Shown: positions 1-6,366 of the stretch, piece after piece | Layout of the letters: every line of letters begins with the position of its first letter | Numbering within the stretch: the stretch's first letter is position 1 | Source: Bacillota bacterium | GTDB taxonomy: Bacteria; Bacillota; GCA-003054495; Carboxydocellales; JAJZSN01 | Reading direction: 5' to 3' | Length of the DNA stretch: 40,807 nucleotides | NCBI GenBank assembly: GCA_021849745.1 | Contig: JAJZSN010000019.1 | Span: 1-40,807 of the forward strand | Translations under genes and position numbers: made by a program | Notes under the pieces: model-generated | Seen by the model: only the letters and a program-made list of their open reading frames with translations | Database searches by the model: none | What the model was told of the DNA's origin: nothing

Positions 1-47
1 TCTGTTACGATGGTTTCCCAGTATGCTACTTTTTCTTGCTTTTCCAT
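1..47 (-). CDS. Start of an unidentified CDS running off the left edge
   Basis: An ATG on the minus strand at 47 is preceded by AAGGGGG with about 8 nt spacing, and an open frame continues to the window edge. The first residues read MEKQEKVAYWETIVT. Only 15 codons are visible, so no family can be assigned. The gene lies downstream of the PIN-domain gene on the same strand, about 30 bp after its stop, so it could be the last gene of that transcript. The start MEKxEKxxYW resembles N-termini of some HEPN-type proteins, but that is only an impression. Confidence 0.4.
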   Translation of the reverse strand, partial: MEKQEKVAYWETIVT

Positions 48-76
48 GAGATATGCCCCCTTGTTTTTTAAGGACA

Positions 77-481
77 TTATCTCGTATTTCTACTAAACTT
101 GATAGGTGTGCAAAGTTTGACGCTTACATCTGTCTGGTTCCGGGTAATGATGTATTCAGCCTTGATCCGTTTGGCGCATCTGGCCTGTAGGGCATCTTCA
201 TAGTCGTTGAATTCCAGTTCAAAGGCTTGCATTATATCAGATTTGAGTGTATCTGCAATATCTACTATTAACAGCAGCTTTTGCATAATATCATTCAGTT
301 CCTTCTTGTCTGTAAAGTGTTTACGCAGGATGAAGAAAATATCTGTGACAGAGTTGGCGGTGATAAAGCCTGAGACCGCTTCAGTTTCCGACAGGCGCAG
401 TATATTGGCAGATGATTTATAGAAAGGTTTTCTCTTGGCCAGTACATCAAGAATAATGTTAGTATCAATCAGTATCTTCAT
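77..481 (-). CDS. PIN-domain toxin (VapC-like ribonuclease)
   Basis: This is a PIN-fold endoribonuclease, the predicted toxin of a type II toxin-antitoxin pair. What is visible is the N-terminal LIDTNIILD motif with the first catalytic Asp, a central acidic region, and the C-terminal NDYEDALQA plus AEYIITRN segments that carry the later acidic residues of PIN domains. At about 134 aa it has the usual length for the family. I chose the ATG at 481. An in-frame TTG at 490 lies closer to the AAAGGAG ribosome binding site and is a real alternative. The start overlaps the end of the upstream antitoxin gene by 17-26 bp, so the two are translationally coupled. The RNA target cannot be read from sequence. 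The gene looks intact. Confidence 0.85.
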   Translation of the reverse strand: MKILIDTNIILDVLAKRKPFYKSSANILRLSETEAVSGFITANSVTDIFFILRKHFTDKKELNDIMQKLLLIVDIADTLKSDIMQAFELEFNDYEDALQARCAKRIKAEYIITRNQTDVSVKLCTPIKFSRNTR

Positions 482-695
482 GACGGGCAAGGCGCTCCTT
501 TCTTGCTGCGGTTAAGTCCAAATCTGTATCAGAAATAAGGCCCAATAAAGAGTCAGTCAGAGTCTTTTCATTCCCGCTCACTTTTGTAAGGCGGGCAATC
601 TGTCTGCCGTTCTTGGTTATGATGATGTCTTTTTCACCGGCCAGGGCCAGGTACTTGCCGATGTTGCTTTTAAATTCAGTGGCAGTAACGAGCAT
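465..695 (-). CDS. Phd/YefM-family antitoxin
   Basis: This 76-aa protein has the Phd/YefM N-terminal DNA-binding fold: the start MLVTATEFKSNIGKYL and the central motif IIITKNGRQIARL are typical. In this family the N-terminal domain binds the operator and the C-terminal tail wraps and neutralises the toxin. The start ATG at 695 follows GGAGG with a good spacer. The 3' end overlaps the PIN gene. Upstream, a promoter-like pair (TTGTAT, 16 bp, TATACT on the minus strand, within 736-763) and a perfect 13-bp palindrome at 720-732 suggest autoregulation. Pairing a Phd-type antitoxin with a PIN toxin is a known combination. Confidence 0.85.
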   Translation of the reverse strand: MLVTATEFKSNIGKYLALAGEKDIIITKNGRQIARLTKVSGNEKTLTDSLLGLISDTDLDLTAARKERLARHEDTD

Positions 696-719
696 AATAA
701 TAACCTCCTATGCCGAGCC

Positions 720-732
720 TATTAGTCTAATA
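720..732. promoter_or_regulatory. Palindromic operator candidate of the Phd/PIN operon
   Basis: TATTAGTCTAATA is a perfect odd-centred palindrome located between the -10 candidate (TATACT on the minus strand, 736-741) and the antitoxin start. This is where Phd-type antitoxins usually bind to repress their own operon. The assignment rests on position and symmetry only. Confidence 0.5.
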
Positions 733-840
733 ATAGTATATGCCAATTGGGCGATAAATACAATGATATATAGCCCAAAAAAATGAAAAAAGAAAGGTCG
801 AAATAATATATATATTATCGAACAACAATGCAAATGAATT

Positions 841-869
841 AAAAAAAACTTGCTGATTACATTAGCAAG
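841..869 (-). terminator. Rho-independent terminator downstream of the second antitoxin
   Basis: On the minus strand, CTTGCTAAT and ATCAGCAAG form a 9-bp stem with a 3-nt loop and one G-T pair, followed by a run of eight T. It ends the transcript of the 954-1226 antitoxin. It lies where the end of a full toxin gene would not fit, which agrees with loss of the toxin. Confidence 0.7.
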
Positions 870-943
870 GTTTTGCTCATCATTGGTGCGAAGGAGGGGA
901 CTGTGAGCTGAGGCTGACTATGGAATTGTATTTGCGACTTCTT

Positions 944-967
944 TCATTTATATCTATAACTTCCCAT
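944..967 (-). pseudogene. Seven-codon remnant of a RelE/ParE-type toxin
   Basis: An ATG at 967 overlaps the last codons of the YefM-like antitoxin in the +1 frame, exactly where the toxin of such operons normally starts. It reads MGSYRYK and then hits TGA. The residues resemble the N-terminus of RelE/ParE-family toxins. Nothing recognisable follows before the terminator at 841-869, so almost the whole toxin has been deleted. The call rests on position and a seven-residue resemblance. Confidence 0.45.
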
Positions 968-1226
968 GAACGCTTTTCCTCAATTGCTTTGCAACCTCAA
1001 AAAAATCCTCACCCTCTGCGCCCTCTGCTATTTCTTCTTCTGCCTCGGCAAGTTTTGTATACAGACTTATAAGTGCCTGTTGCTGTTCATAGGTTTCAAT
1101 ACTCATCACAACCATATCGCCAACCCCGTTTTTAGTGATAAAAACCGGTTCCCGTGACTTACGGCAAAACTCTGAAATATCATTAGCGTTATTTCTTAAA
1201 TCAGATATCGGTCTTATACTCGGCAT
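954..1226 (-). CDS. YefM/Phd-family antitoxin without an intact toxin
   Basis: A 90-aa protein with the YefM-type N-terminus: PSIRPISDLRNNANDISEFC, then the conserved PVFITKNG turn and MVVMSIETYE. A charged helical tail rich in Glu and Ala follows, as expected for the toxin-binding part. I chose the ATG at 1226, six bases after GGAGGG, over the in-frame TTG at 1232. A TATAAT box lies upstream at about 1258-1264. In this family a RelE-type toxin gene starts within the last codons of the antitoxin. Here only a seven-codon stub remains. The protein may still act as a repressor or neutralise toxins from other loci. Confidence 0.85.
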   Translation of the reverse strand: MPSIRPISDLRNNANDISEFCRKSREPVFITKNGVGDMVVMSIETYEQQQALISLYTKLAEAEEEIAEGAEGEDFFEVAKQLRKSVHGKL

Positions 1227-1344
1227 ATTCAACCCTCCAGTATCAATATTTATAAGTATATTATAGCATAATTTTGAGAAATTGATTAACCAATCTTTGA
1301 TTTTTTGGATTTAAAATTTGATCATAATACATATATCCAAAAAA

Positions 1345-1386
1345 CTAAAAGGCTTTGCGAGGTCTAAACCTTGCAAAGCCTTTTTT
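1345..1386. terminator. Bidirectional terminator after tRNA-Leu
   Basis: AAGGCTTTGC and GCAAAGCCTT form a perfect 10-bp stem, extended by most of the inner GAGGT/ACCTT pairing. It has a T-run on the plus side and an A-rich flank that gives Ts on the minus side. It lies just downstream of the tRNA-Leu gene and between it and the YefM-type gene's promoter. Confidence 0.75.
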
Positions 1387-1394
1387 ACTAATCA

Positions 1395-1476
1395 TGGTGC
1401 CGGAGGTGAGAGTCGAACTCACACGGTTTCCCGCACGATTTTGAGTCGTGTGCGTCTGCCATTCCGCCACTCCGGC
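1395..1476 (-). tRNA. tRNA-Leu, anticodon CAA
   Basis: Read on the minus strand, the 7-bp acceptor GCCGGAG pairs with CTCCGGC. A D-arm follows, then an anticodon stem CACGA/TCGTG with loop CTCAAAA (anticodon CAA, decoding UUG), a long class II variable arm with a GGG/ACC-type stem, and a T-arm GTGAG-TTCGACT-CTCAC. CCA is encoded. The long variable arm is the leucine/serine hallmark and the anticodon fixes leucine. Confidence 0.96.
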
Positions 1477-1489
1477 AACTATAGAAAAT

Positions 1490-1518
1490 ATATTATCACA
1501 TAGGACATTTTTTTGCAA
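1490..1518 (-). promoter_or_regulatory. Promoter of tRNA-Leu
   Basis: On the minus strand, TTGCAA (1513-1518), a 17-bp spacer and TAATAT (1490-1495) give a good sigma-A promoter 14 bp upstream of the tRNA 5' end. It occupies the space immediately 5' of the truncated carbonic anhydrase, so the breakpoint of that gene abuts a functional promoter. Confidence 0.6.
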
Positions 1519-1546
1519 GGTGTTTAAGCTAACAAAATATGTATTG

Positions 1547-1963
1547 ATGGTTTTTGACCAGGCTTTAGGTGATTTGTTTGTGGTGCGTACCGCAGGCAAT
1601 GTGGTTGATCCCGTGGCCATTGGGAGTGTGGAATATGCCTTAGAGCATCTAAAGGTCCCGTTAATCGTAGTCTTGGGCCACATGAAGTGTGGAGCGGTTA
1701 AGGCCACGGTTGCTGGGGGAGAAGCTCCGGGAAGTATAGGTGCGGTGGTGGCCAAAATTAAACCATCCTTTGACAAAGTCAAGGCCAACGGTGTAGCGGG
1801 CGATGAGGCTGTTGAAGAAACCGCCACTGAAAATGTTGGGGCAACCATTGCCGAACTGAAAAAAAGCCCGGTTATCAAGCACCTGTTGGAAAGCGGCAAG
1901 GTAAGTATCGTTGGCGCCAAGTACCATCTAGATACAGGGAAGGTTCAGTGGTTTGAACAATAA
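1547..1963 (+). pseudogene. Beta-carbonic anhydrase, N-terminally truncated
   Basis: Beta-carbonic anhydrases interconvert CO2 and bicarbonate using a zinc held by one N-terminal Cys and a later His-x2-Cys. The preserved part is clear: DLFVVRTAGNVVD, the GHMKCGAV motif with the His and second Cys ligands, and a normal C-terminus. The preceding segment with the CxDSR motif (first zinc Cys and the Asp-Arg dyad) is absent. Homology begins abruptly at the residues equivalent to the point just after that motif. About 138 aa remain of a usual 190-210, and no convincing ribosome binding site is present. It is therefore almost certainly inactive. The break lies about 70 bp from the tRNA-Leu gene, which suggests a deletion or an old recombination event beside the tRNA. 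Confidence 0.85.
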
Positions 1964-1973
1964 ATTTTTTCTT

Positions 1974-2003
1974 GCCCGGTCTAACCGGGCCTTTAAATTT
2001 TTT
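1974..2003 (+). terminator. Terminator after the carbonic anhydrase remnant
   Basis: GCCCGGT and ACCGGGC form a perfect 7-bp stem with a CTA loop, followed by a T-rich tail. This is a standard intrinsic terminator 11 bp after the stop codon. Confidence 0.8.
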
Positions 2004-2082
2004 AGTTCACCAATGGTTAAGTCTGACAATAATATAACTTTGGAGAGAGTATTGGCGTATAAAATATGGGAGGGAGCCGGTT

Positions 2083-3363
2083 ATGTCCGAGCCACAACCA
2101 TTGATAGGTATTCTAAGTCAAAAGGGTAGGAATCCTCTTTATCCTTTTGGTGAACAAACCGGTTATTTTAGAAATTTGATAAGATATGGAAGAACTTTAG
2201 GTGTTGAGGTCATTGTTTTTACTTCGGCATCCATTAATCTGATCAGGGGTCTGGTTATGGGTCATACCTGGTTGGATACCCCTAGGGGAAAAAGGGGTTG
2301 GGTCAGCCGGTTACATCCCATACCCAAAGTTATTTATGATCGGACTTTTTATTACCGGGGTTGTCCCTATGGGGAATACATAGGGAAGGTCCTGACCAGG
2401 TTGAAAGAAATTCCGGGAGTCAGGTTTATCAACCCTATTGATTTGATGAATTTTACCGTGAATAAGCAGCGTACCGCCGCAGTTCTTAAAGACTGGGTCG
2501 GGTTAACCAAAAATATTCCTGCCAGTATTCCCTTGCGTTCGCTGGAAAAGTCGCAAGAGTTCATTAGCTCTTTTTCTAGGGTTTTTATCAAGCCTAACTT
2601 CGGTTCGGCAGGAGAAGGAATCCATACTTTGGAGCAAGTTAAGAGGAACTTCCTACTTAAGGGGTATAACCGTAACCAAGTAGTTTATTGGGTGTCCAGG
2701 AATTTGGGGGCCATTGACAGGCGGCTGGCCCGAAGGGTCAGGCCGACCAAATGTATCCTGCAGGCTGGGCTGGATCTGGCTAAATTCCAGGGCCGCCCCT
2801 TTGATGTAAGGGTACTGGTGCAGAAAAACCGCGGGGCTGATTGGGATATCACCGGGTACGCAGCCCGGTTGGCCGGACGGGGCGGATATCTTACCAACCT
2901 CCACCGGGGCGGCATGGCCCAACCCCTGGAAAAGGTTTTGGTTAACATCTTTGGACGGGGAACCGGGGCGGGTATTCTTGATGAAGTGAAGAAAATATGC
3001 CTTAATACCGTTACTGCGGTGGAAAACAAAGTCGGCCCCTTCGGTGAAGTGGCCGTTGATTTGGGGGTGGATAAGGAAGGGAGGCTTTGGATTATTGAAC
3101 TGAATTCCAGGCCGGGACGCACCATCTTTCAGAAGATTGGCGCCCGGAGCCTTAAGGAAAAATCCATTACCAATGTGTTGGAATACGGACAGTATCTATT
3201 GACTCTGCCCTTTGGCGAGGAACTGGGCGTAGGAGAGGGAATTGACGATACTGTTGACTCTGACCTGGCGGGGGAAGACGTGGCGGGAGTACTTGGAGTT
3301 AACCTCGATGAGCCAGACTCGGCCTGCGGTATCGATACCCAGGTCGATACCCAACTCACCTAA
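2083..3363 (+). CDS. YheC/YheD-family ATP-grasp protein with an antisense-derived tail
   Basis: This matches the YheC/YheD (endospore coat-associated) ATP-grasp family, whose precise reaction is not known to me. Visible ATP-grasp features are RVFIKPNFGSAGEG (nucleotide-binding loop, near residue 165), the QAGLDLA segment, and VAVDLGVDKEGRLWIIELNSRPGR near residues 325-347, carrying the metal-binding acidic residue and Asn. The start ATG follows GGGAGGG. The natural end should be near residue 374, where YGQYLLTLPF aligns with the C-terminus of the paralogue on the other strand. Instead the frame runs on for another 52 or so residues that are pure antisense of that paralogue (3196-3363). This tail is acidic and low in complexity and is probably an accident of a deletion that removed the original stop. 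Confidence 0.85.
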   Translation: MSEPQPLIGILSQKGRNPLYPFGEQTGYFRNLIRYGRTLGVEVIVFTSASINLIRGLVMGHTWLDTPRGKRGWVSRLHPIPKVIYDRTFYYRGCPYGEYIGKVLTRLKEIPGVRFINPIDLMNFTVNKQRTAAVLKDWVGLTKNIPASIPLRSLEKSQEFISSFSRVFIKPNFGSAGEGIHTLEQVKRNFLLKGYNRNQVVYWVSRNLGAIDRRLARRVRPTKCILQAGLDLAKFQGRPFDVRVLVQKNRGADWDITGYAARLAGRGGYLTNLHRGGMAQPLEKVLVNIFGRGTGAGILDEVKKICLNTVTAVENKVGPFGEVAVDLGVDKEGRLWIIELNSRPGRTIFQKIGARSLKEKSITNVLEYGQYLLTLPFGEELGVGEGIDDTVDSDLAGEDVAGVLGVNLDEPDSACGIDTQVDTQLT

Positions 3364-4269
3364 GTTGGAAAAATGTTTATCCAGAGCAGAAGGGATGAGG
3401 GAGCAGATCCTGGTGATTTGTTCCTCAACCCTTTTTCTTTTTTCGACGTCGGGAAAGGTGGCGCTAAGAATAGTGTGATAATGGACCACCCTGCCGCCCG
3501 CAGCGACATTGGAGGCAATACTGCCGGGGGCCGCCGCTTTGCCGAAACTATAGGTGCGGACCCACCGGCCTTGGCCGTTTTTTTGCATGAGGATACGAAG
3601 GTCAAAGACCCGCCCTTGGTAGGTAGCCAGATCAATAGCTTGTTGAATAATGGGCCGTTTGCCTATTCTTCCATCGATACGGCGCAGGAGGGCGGATAAC
3701 TTGTTTATCGTGGCGGTAACGTTTTTGTTGGACAGGCGGTACTGGTAACGGTAACCTTTCGGGGTTTGGCAGATTTTGACGACCCCTTGGCCCAGGCTGC
3801 CGCTGCCGGGTTTAATGAACACGCCGGAGTGTTTATGCAGCATACGGTCAAGGCTGGCGAGACTAAAATCCACCATCGTTTCAGGAATATAGGGGCTTAG
3901 GGCGTTGTTAGCTGAGAGAACCCGGTGGATTTCTATTTTATTGAAAAACTTGGGGTTAAATATTTTAATCCCTATTGAGTTGAATTTTTTCCACATTTGA
4001 CGGACTAAGGGCATGGCTTCCTGGTGACGGTTTTCCAGCTTGTTGTAGACTGCTTGGGGAAAGGGCATGGATTTTTTGATCAGGTGCCTATTTACCAGAA
4101 CAAAGCCTTTGATGGTTTTGGCCGCCCAATCGATATCCCGGGGAGAAAATATGTAGACCTGGCCGGGAAGTCGGGCGCTGTGACGCAGAAAAGAAACGTA
4201 TCTGGCGTCGGGGGAAGAAGAGTTTTTAGAGTAAAAAGTGCAGATGCCGATAATTGGTGATTTATTCAT
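3196..4269 (-). CDS. YheC/YheD-family ATP-grasp protein
   Basis: This is the second member of the same family, 357 aa. ATP-grasp signatures are GVFIKPGSGSLGQG near residue 155, the QAIDLATYQGRVFDLRIL segment, and LGIDLGIDTAGRVWLIEVNSK near the end, which aligns with VAVDLGVDKEGRLWIIELNSR of the plus-strand paralogue. I chose ATG 4269 because AGGAGG lies 7 nt upstream. A longer open frame reaching 4347 lacks a ribosome binding site. It converges with the plus-strand paralogue and their 3' ends overlap by 168 bp. Family members in bacilli are linked to spore coat or spore formation, and I infer the same here. Confidence 0.88.
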   Translation of the reverse strand: MNKSPIIGICTFYSKNSSSPDARYVSFLRHSARLPGQVYIFSPRDIDWAAKTIKGFVLVNRHLIKKSMPFPQAVYNKLENRHQEAMPLVRQMWKKFNSIGIKIFNPKFFNKIEIHRVLSANNALSPYIPETMVDFSLASLDRMLHKHSGVFIKPGSGSLGQGVVKICQTPKGYRYQYRLSNKNVTATINKLSALLRRIDGRIGKRPIIQQAIDLATYQGRVFDLRILMQKNGQGRWVRTYSFGKAAAPGSIASNVAAGGRVVHYHTILSATFPDVEKRKRVEEQITRICSLIPSALDKHFSNLGELGIDLGIDTAGRVWLIEVNSKYSRHVFPRQVRVNSIVNSLSYAQFLAKGQSQ

Positions 4270-4352
4270 GGGTATACCTCCTGCGGCCTTGAGATTTGGT
4301 AAAAGTAATATGTTTTCACATTTTATTAATATGACGTTGGGATTCAAGGTTG

Positions 4353-4361
4353 TGCTATAAT
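4353..4361 (+). promoter_or_regulatory. Extended -10 promoter of dinB
   Basis: TGCTATAAT is a perfect extended -10 element (TGnTATAAT). No good -35 is present, as is usual for extended -10 promoters. It places the transcript start near 4368, downstream of a longer in-frame TTG start at 4350, which supports ATG 4404 as the real dinB start. Confidence 0.55.
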
Positions 4362-4403
4362 AACTATAGAAAACATCAGTTCGAAGGCGTGGTGAAGAAA
4401 ACC

Positions 4404-5570
4404 ATGGCAGAAAACAGCCTGCGGCGGATTATTCATATCGACATGGATGCCTTCTATGCCGCAGTAGAACAGCGGGACAATCCCCAATTGCGGGGGAAGC
4501 CGGTAATTATCGGCGGTCGGACTGATTCCCGGGGAGTGGTTTCCACAGCTTCATACGAGGCTCGGCGTTACGGGGTGAGGTCGGCCATGCCCATGGCCCA
4601 GGCTTACCGCCTTTGTCCCCAGGGGATTTACCTACCGGGGGACCATCGCAAGTACCGGGCGGTGTCCGGGCAAATAGGGGCCATCTACCGGGAGTACACG
4701 CCCTTAGTGGAACCTTTGGCACTGGATGAAGCTTTTTTGGATGTTACCGGGTGCGAAAAACTCTTTGGGACAGCAGAGGAGATTGGGCGGAAGATGAAAG
4801 AGCGGATTTCAAAAGAAGTGGGCTTAACGGCTTCGGTGGGGGTGGCCCATAACAAGTTTTTGGCCAAGTTGGCTTCCGATATCAAGAAGCCTAATGGTTT
4901 TGTGATAGTTGGCCCGGAGGAGGTTAGGGAATTTCTTAGCGGCTTGCCGGTGGGCCGTTTGTGGGGCGTGGGGGAGAAAACCGCTGCCCTCCTCCAGGGC
5001 TGGGGTATCAAGAACATTGGTCAGGTGGCCCGGCTGCCTATGGAAGTACTGGAGGAAAAGCTGGGCGCCTGGGGACGGCAGCTATATTTCCTGGCCCGGG
5101 GCATTGATGACCGTCCGGTGATACCTGATCATCAGGTTAAGTCAGTGGGCCATGAAACCACCTTTGACCTGGATGTGCAGGATAAGGAGCTGCTGTTGAC
5201 TACTCTGTTGGATTTGACTCTGGAAGTGGGCCGCCGTCTACGAAAAAAAGGCCTGGTGGGGCGTACGGTAACCCTGAAGCTTAGGTACAGTGACTTCAAG
5301 ACCATTACCCGGGCCGCCACCTTAGAGGAGGCCACCGACCTGGATAACCGGATTTATTATACCGCAGCTGAATTGTTGGAACGGGAGGATACCGGTCAAG
5401 CGGTTCGTTTGTTGGGGGTCACAGTGTCCAAGCTGTGTTCCGGGGACGAGGGCCAGATATCCCTCTTCAATCAGGGGCGGGAAAAAGAAGAAAAACTCAC
5501 CGGGGCAGTAGACGGGATACTGGATAAATTTGGCGACGGAGCGATTACTAGGGCGCGGTTGTTGAAGTAG
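4404..5570 (+). CDS. dinB: DNA polymerase IV (Y-family translesion polymerase)
   Basis: This Y-family polymerase bypasses DNA lesions and lacks proofreading. The 388-aa protein shows the palm motif HIDMDAFYA (Asp13), the catalytic pair in LALDEAFLDVTG (Asp108, Glu109), SVGVAHNKFLAKLASD with the conserved finger/palm residues, the helix-hairpin-helix thumb around GVGEKTAALLQGWGI, and a C-terminal little-finger domain. It ends GQISLFNQ followed by a tail lacking a clear QxxLFP clamp motif, although QISLF is close to one. Start ATG 4404 gives the normal N-terminus. The TAG stop lies at the first bases of a dispersed repeat, so the present 3' end may have been set by repeat insertion. I saw no LexA box. 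Confidence 0.95.
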   Translation: MAENSLRRIIHIDMDAFYAAVEQRDNPQLRGKPVIIGGRTDSRGVVSTASYEARRYGVRSAMPMAQAYRLCPQGIYLPGDHRKYRAVSGQIGAIYREYTPLVEPLALDEAFLDVTGCEKLFGTAEEIGRKMKERISKEVGLTASVGVAHNKFLAKLASDIKKPNGFVIVGPEEVREFLSGLPVGRLWGVGEKTAALLQGWGIKNIGQVARLPMEVLEEKLGAWGRQLYFLARGIDDRPVIPDHQVKSVGHETTFDLDVQDKELLLTTLLDLTLEVGRRLRKKGLVGRTVTLKLRYSDFKTITRAATLEEATDLDNRIYYTAAELLEREDTGQAVRLLGVTVSKLCSGDEGQISLFNQGREKEEKLTGAVDGILDKFGDGAITRARLLK

Positions 5571-5664
5571 CTTGTAGTTGGTAGCTGGTAGCTTGTAGCT
5601 TTATTGCTGGGCTTCAGGGCCGAAGACTAAAAGGCTACCAGCTACCAGCTACAAGCTATTAGCC
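5568..5664. repeat. Dispersed inverted repeat, copy 1 (AGCTGGT family)
   Basis: Two arms, 5568-5602 and 5631-5664, are built from AGCTGGT/AGCTTGT-like heptads. A 23-bp core of one arm (from GCTTGTAG) is the reverse complement of the other with a single mismatch. The loop is about 30 bp. The first three bases are the TAG stop codon of dinB. The same unit recurs at five other gene ends in this window. Confidence 0.85.
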
Positions 5665-5742
5665 GACCCATGGAACAAAACCCGTGAGAATTTCGTCTAT
5701 CATATTGACAGCAATTTCATGGAGAGGAGGGCGAAGCTCCGG

Positions 5743-6351
5743 ATGGTTATAGAGGTTGAAAAGGGCGGGGGTTTACCGGCTAATGCGGACAAGATTCTGA
5801 TTGAGAAGAGTTTGGCCGGTGACACTCTGGCCTTTGAAGAGTTGGTGAGACGGTATGAAACCAAGGTTTATACAGTGGCTTACCGGTTTATGGGCAACCA
5901 TGCTGATGCGGCAGACTTGGCTCAGGAAGCTTTTATCAGGATTTATAAATCCTTGGGCAAGTTTCGGGGGGAGGCGGCTTTTCTCACCTGGGCCTATCAC
6001 ATCACCGCCAATATCTGCCGGGATGAATTGCGAAAAAGGCAGAAAGAAGCCCCGGTGGTTCAAGAGCGGCCGGAGCAGGACCGTATATTAGCTGCCCATC
6101 AAGTGAGTTTGGAGGAATTGGCAGAACAAAATGAATTAAAGGGTAATATCCAAAAACTATTAGGCAATTTATCAGAAGACCATCGGTTGATTCTGGTGAT
6201 GCGAGAGATCCAGGGCTTGGCTTATGAAGACATAGCCCGGCAATTGGAATGTACAGTAGGAACGGTGAAATCAAGGTTAAGCAGGGCCAGGCAGGCCCTA
6301 AAAGAACAAGTGCTGGCCCACCGGGAGTTATTCCCGGAGGGACTCTGGTAG
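5743..6351 (+). CDS. ECF-type RNA polymerase sigma factor
   Basis: A 202-aa sigma-70 factor of the extracytoplasmic-function type. Region 2 is clear: AFEELVRRYETKVYTVAYRFMGNHADAADLAQEAFIRIYKSL, then FLTWAYHITANICRDELRKR with the -10-recognition helix. Region 4 follows with LPED-like LSEDHRLILVMREIQGLAYEDIARQL and the recognition helix TVGTVKSRLSRARQAL. I start at ATG 5743, with GAGGAGG 12 nt upstream. The in-frame ATG at 5719 lies before that site. The next gene begins 15 bp downstream and encodes a zinc-finger membrane protein of the anti-sigma type, so the pair probably forms an envelope-stress regulon. SigW is the closest well-known parallel, but I do not assign that name. Confidence 0.93.
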   Translation: MVIEVEKGGGLPANADKILIEKSLAGDTLAFEELVRRYETKVYTVAYRFMGNHADAADLAQEAFIRIYKSLGKFRGEAAFLTWAYHITANICRDELRKRQKEAPVVQERPEQDRILAAHQVSLEELAEQNELKGNIQKLLGNLSEDHRLILVMREIQGLAYEDIARQLECTVGTVKSRLSRARQALKEQVLAHRELFPEGLW

Positions 6352-6366
6352 AAAGGGGGGAGTACC

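Noticed and set aside
1..1240. Defence island around the toxin-antitoxin genes
   Set aside because: Only one intact pair and one orphan antitoxin are visible; no restriction, Abi or other defence gene in the window.
1345..1920. Long minus-strand frame over tRNA-Leu and the carbonic anhydrase remnant
   Set aside because: It reads through the tRNA gene and antisense of the carbonic anhydrase, so it is a shadow.
4350..4403. N-terminal extension of dinB
   Set aside because: The TTG lies upstream of the extended -10 element and the added residues do not belong to the polymerase family.
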